The notes under the pieces were generated by a model. That model was not told the origin of the DNA. It did not search any database and saw nothing but the letters and a program-made list of their open reading frames with translations. This document shows, in pieces, positions 4,049 to 5,971 of a stretch of DNA of 5,971 nt (positions are counted from its first letter, which is position 1; each line of letters starts with the position of its first letter). Source of the stretch: an uncultured Taibaiella sp. (GTDB lineage: Bacteria > Bacteroidota > Bacteroidia > Chitinophagales > Chitinophagaceae); contig CAMPJV010000173.1 in the NCBI GenBank assembly GCA_946886975.1, forward strand, positions 1 through 5,971. Direction: 5' to 3'. The translations under genes were made by a program, and so were the position numbers.

Positions 4049-5971
4049 ATGCAAAGTACATTTAGACGTCTGCTCACGGGCAGTCTCTTCCTTGTTGCGG
4101 GAAATGTTCATGGGCAAGACTCATTGAAGAATGAAAAGCTCGATGAAGTCATTATACGCCACCGCCAGAAGAGTACCACTATCAATATGCTTGATCCTAT
4201 CAAGAAGGAAAAGATAGGAGCACGTGAACTGCTCAAGGCAGCATGCTGCAATCTTAGCGAAAGCTTCGAAACCACGCCCTCAGTTGACGTGGCTTTTACG
4301 GATGCTGTGTCAGGCTACAAGCAGATTCAAATGCTCGGTCTGGCAGGTCCGTACACGCTAATCACACGGGAGAACATTCCTGATGCGCGGGGACTCTCAT
4401 CAGTTACAGGGTTAACTTTTACGCCTGGCACCTGGATAGAGGGTATGCAGCTCAGTAAAGGGACAGGAAGTGTGGTAAATGGTTATGAGAGTGTGGCTGG
4501 GCAGATTAACGTGGAGTGGAGAAAGCCTTTTGAGGAAAGTGACGAAAAGCTGAACCTGAACGTTTACCAAAGCAGCCAGGGTAGAACTGAGGGCAATCTC
4601 GTTCACCGTCACCAGTTCAACGACAAACTGTCCACGAATACCTTTCTGCACGCAAAATCCCAGTGGTTGAAGCAGGATCAGAACAATGATGGTTTCCTTG
4701 ACCAGCCGCTGGATAAGCAGATCATAGGGGCAAACCGCTGGTTCTGGTTTGGTCCAAAGGGCTGGGAGATACAGGGTGGGGTGAAAGGCACTTATGTTGA
4801 CAACACTGGTGGACAGTGGAGTTATACGAGAGGGACAGAACAAGTCTCCGGGAATCCCTGGGGCTTTCAGCTGAATATGCGCAGAGTAGAGGGCTGGGCC
4901 AAAATAGGCCACATGTTTCCCAATAAACCTGCTACAAGCGTTGGACTGCAGCTTGCAGGTGTCTATCACTCACAGGATGCCTTATATGGAAAGCGACCGT
5001 ATGATGCGGTTCAGAAGAGCTTCTACGCCAATCTGATTTACCAATCCATTATTAGCAATACAAACCATGTAATAAAGGCTGGTCTGAGTAGCCTGGTTGA
5101 CCAGTATGATGAGCAATGGAATGGTTCAACTTATCTGAGAAATGAAGTGGTCCCTGGAGCTTTTGCCGAGTATGCGTACAGTCATAATGAAAAGTTTAAC
5201 GTAGTAGCGGGACTCCGTGCGGATTATCACAACATTTTCGGGGCTTTTGTTACTCCAAGGCTGCATATGCGCTATGCTCCGTTTAGAAATACGTCGATAA
5301 GGGGTTCTGTTGGACGTGCGCAGCGTACAGCGAATATATTCGCAGAGAACATGGGCTATATGGCCAGCAACCGTGACTTGATCATCCAATCTGCTGTTTC
5401 AGGTAAAGCTTATGGTCTTGACCCGGAAATAGCCTGGAATACAGGCATAAATCTTACTCAGAAGTTTCAGCTCGATTACAGGGATGGAGCCTTTAGCGTG
5501 GATTATTATTACACGAATTTTGAAAACCAGGTAGTAGCAGATGTGGAGGATGCGCACAGTGTCAGGTTCTATAATCTGAAGGGACCCTCATTTGCCAATA
5601 GCTTTCAGGCACAGCTAGACTATGAGGTGATCCACAATCTCGACCTTCGCCTTGCCTACAGGTGGTTCGATGTAAAGACTACATACAGTGGTTTATTGAA
5701 GGATAAGCCATTGATCTCTGCACATAGGGCATTCGCCAATGTTGGGTACGAAACAAGGAACAACTGGAAGTTTGATTATACGATTCAATGGATTAGCTCA
5801 AAACGCATCCCTGCCCTTAGCGGGCATCATGGTGGTGGCGCAACCGGTGAGACCTATTCGCCTGACTTTACTCAGATGAATGCCCAGATCAGTAAGAATT
5901 GGAAAGATAAGATTGAAGTTTACATAGGCGGAGAGAATCTGACCAACTATATGATGCACACACCCGTGGTC
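4049..5971 (+). CDS. TonB-dependent outer-membrane receptor, probably for a metal (open at the right edge)
   Basis: This is a TonB-dependent receptor, an outer-membrane 22-strand barrel with an N-terminal plug. The open frame has 641 codons without a stop. Residues 1-22 form a signal peptide with a likely cut before Gln23. KLDEVII (30-36) is a Bacteroidota-type TonB box lying right at the mature N-terminus. The plug follows: ELLKAACCNLSESF with Cys66-Cys67, then TDAVSGYKQIQMLGL, the ITRENIPDARGL segment and an SKGTGSVVNGYESVAGQIN segment. The barrel contains many alternating aromatic strands. GGENLTNY near the edge is the usual penultimate-strand motif, so only about 30-50 residues are probably missing. 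The N-terminal carboxypeptidase-regulatory-like domain common in Bacteroidota receptors is absent. His593-His594 followed by glycines lie in a late predicted extracellular loop. The start is 10 bases after the HMA gene, which implies translational coupling. The ligand is inferred from neighbours and the Cys pair to be a metal, perhaps copper. Confidence 0.93.
   Translation, partial: MQSTFRRLLTGSLFLVAGNVHGQDSLKNEKLDEVIIRHRQKSTTINMLDPIKKEKIGARELLKAACCNLSESFETTPSVDVAFTDAVSGYKQIQMLGLAGPYTLITRENIPDARGLSSVTGLTFTPGTWIEGMQLSKGTGSVVNGYESVAGQINVEWRKPFEESDEKLNLNVYQSSQGRTEGNLVHRHQFNDKLSTNTFLHAKSQWLKQDQNNDGFLDQPLDKQIIGANRWFWFGPKGWEIQGGVKGTYVDNTGGQWSYTRGTEQVSGNPWGFQLNMRRVEGWAKIGHMFPNKPATSVGLQLAGVYHSQDALYGKRPYDAVQKSFYANLIYQSIISNTNHVIKAGLSSLVDQYDEQWNGSTYLRNEVVPGAFAEYAYSHNEKFNVVAGLRADYHNIFGAFVTPRLHMRYAPFRNTSIRGSVGRAQRTANIFAENMGYMASNRDLIIQSAVSGKAYGLDPEIAWNTGINLTQKFQLDYRDGAFSVDYYYTNFENQVVADVEDAHSVRFYNLKGPSFANSFQAQLDYEVIHNLDLRLAYRWFDVKTTYSGLLKDKPLISAHRAFANVGYETRNNWKFDYTIQWISSKRIPALSGHHGGGATGETYSPDFTQMNAQISKNWKDKIEVYIGGENLTNYMMHTPVV

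Noticed and set aside
3742..4117. Two overlapping minus-strand open frames across the HMA gene
   Set aside because: They are shadows of the HMA and receptor frames. Their Cys-rich look comes from the complement of the real genes.
4412..4969. Minus-strand open frame of 185 codons inside the receptor gene
   Set aside because: It is antisense to a continuous, well-recognised receptor frame, shows no family motif and has no plausible start context.
1..5971. tRNA, rRNA, CRISPR array, insertion sequence or attachment site
   Set aside because: No cloverleaf-like sequences, regularly spaced repeats, transposase frames or paired terminal inverted repeats were seen on reading both strands.

Overview
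The window looks like a chromosomal segment of a member of the phylum Bacteroidota, probably a moderate-GC lineage such as the Cytophagales or Chitinophagales (inference). Three things point there. Perfect copies of the Bacteroidota -7 promoter element TAnnTTTG sit just upstream of two genes, and strong Shine-Dalgarno sites are absent. A small secreted protein fits the Bacteroidota HYC_CC_PP family. The TonB-dependent receptor carries a Bacteroidota-style LDEV TonB box. No RNA genes, mobile elements, CRISPR arrays or long repeats were seen, and no stretch over 300 bases lacks a gene.

Left half (1-2640). A minus-strand phosphohexomutase gene runs off the left edge, with only its first 163 codons present. 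It is divergent from an aldehyde dehydrogenase of the short succinate-semialdehyde dehydrogenase type (600-1973). A cytoplasmic SGNH/GDSL hydrolase follows in the same direction (2038-2640). These look like ordinary metabolic genes with no obvious shared pathway.

Middle (2720-3121, minus strand). A small hotdog-fold thioesterase of the fluoroacetyl-CoA thioesterase (FlK)-like type converges on the hydrolase. Its Thr/Glu/His catalytic residues have the spacing recalled for FlK. Its upstream region is shared with the divergent operon to its right.

Right part (3205-5971, plus strand). This is the most interesting region: an apparent three-gene export and envelope operon. It encodes a small secreted Cys/His-rich HYC_CC_PP protein, a secreted heavy-metal-associated (HMA) domain protein with a CxxC site and a Cys-rich tail, and a TonB-dependent outer-membrane receptor that is still open at the right edge (641 codons seen). 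All three carry an adjacent Cys-Cys pair and all three have a signal peptide. Together they suggest a metal handling or uptake system at the outer membrane and periplasm. Copper is a plausible guess for the metal, but the sequence alone does not prove it.
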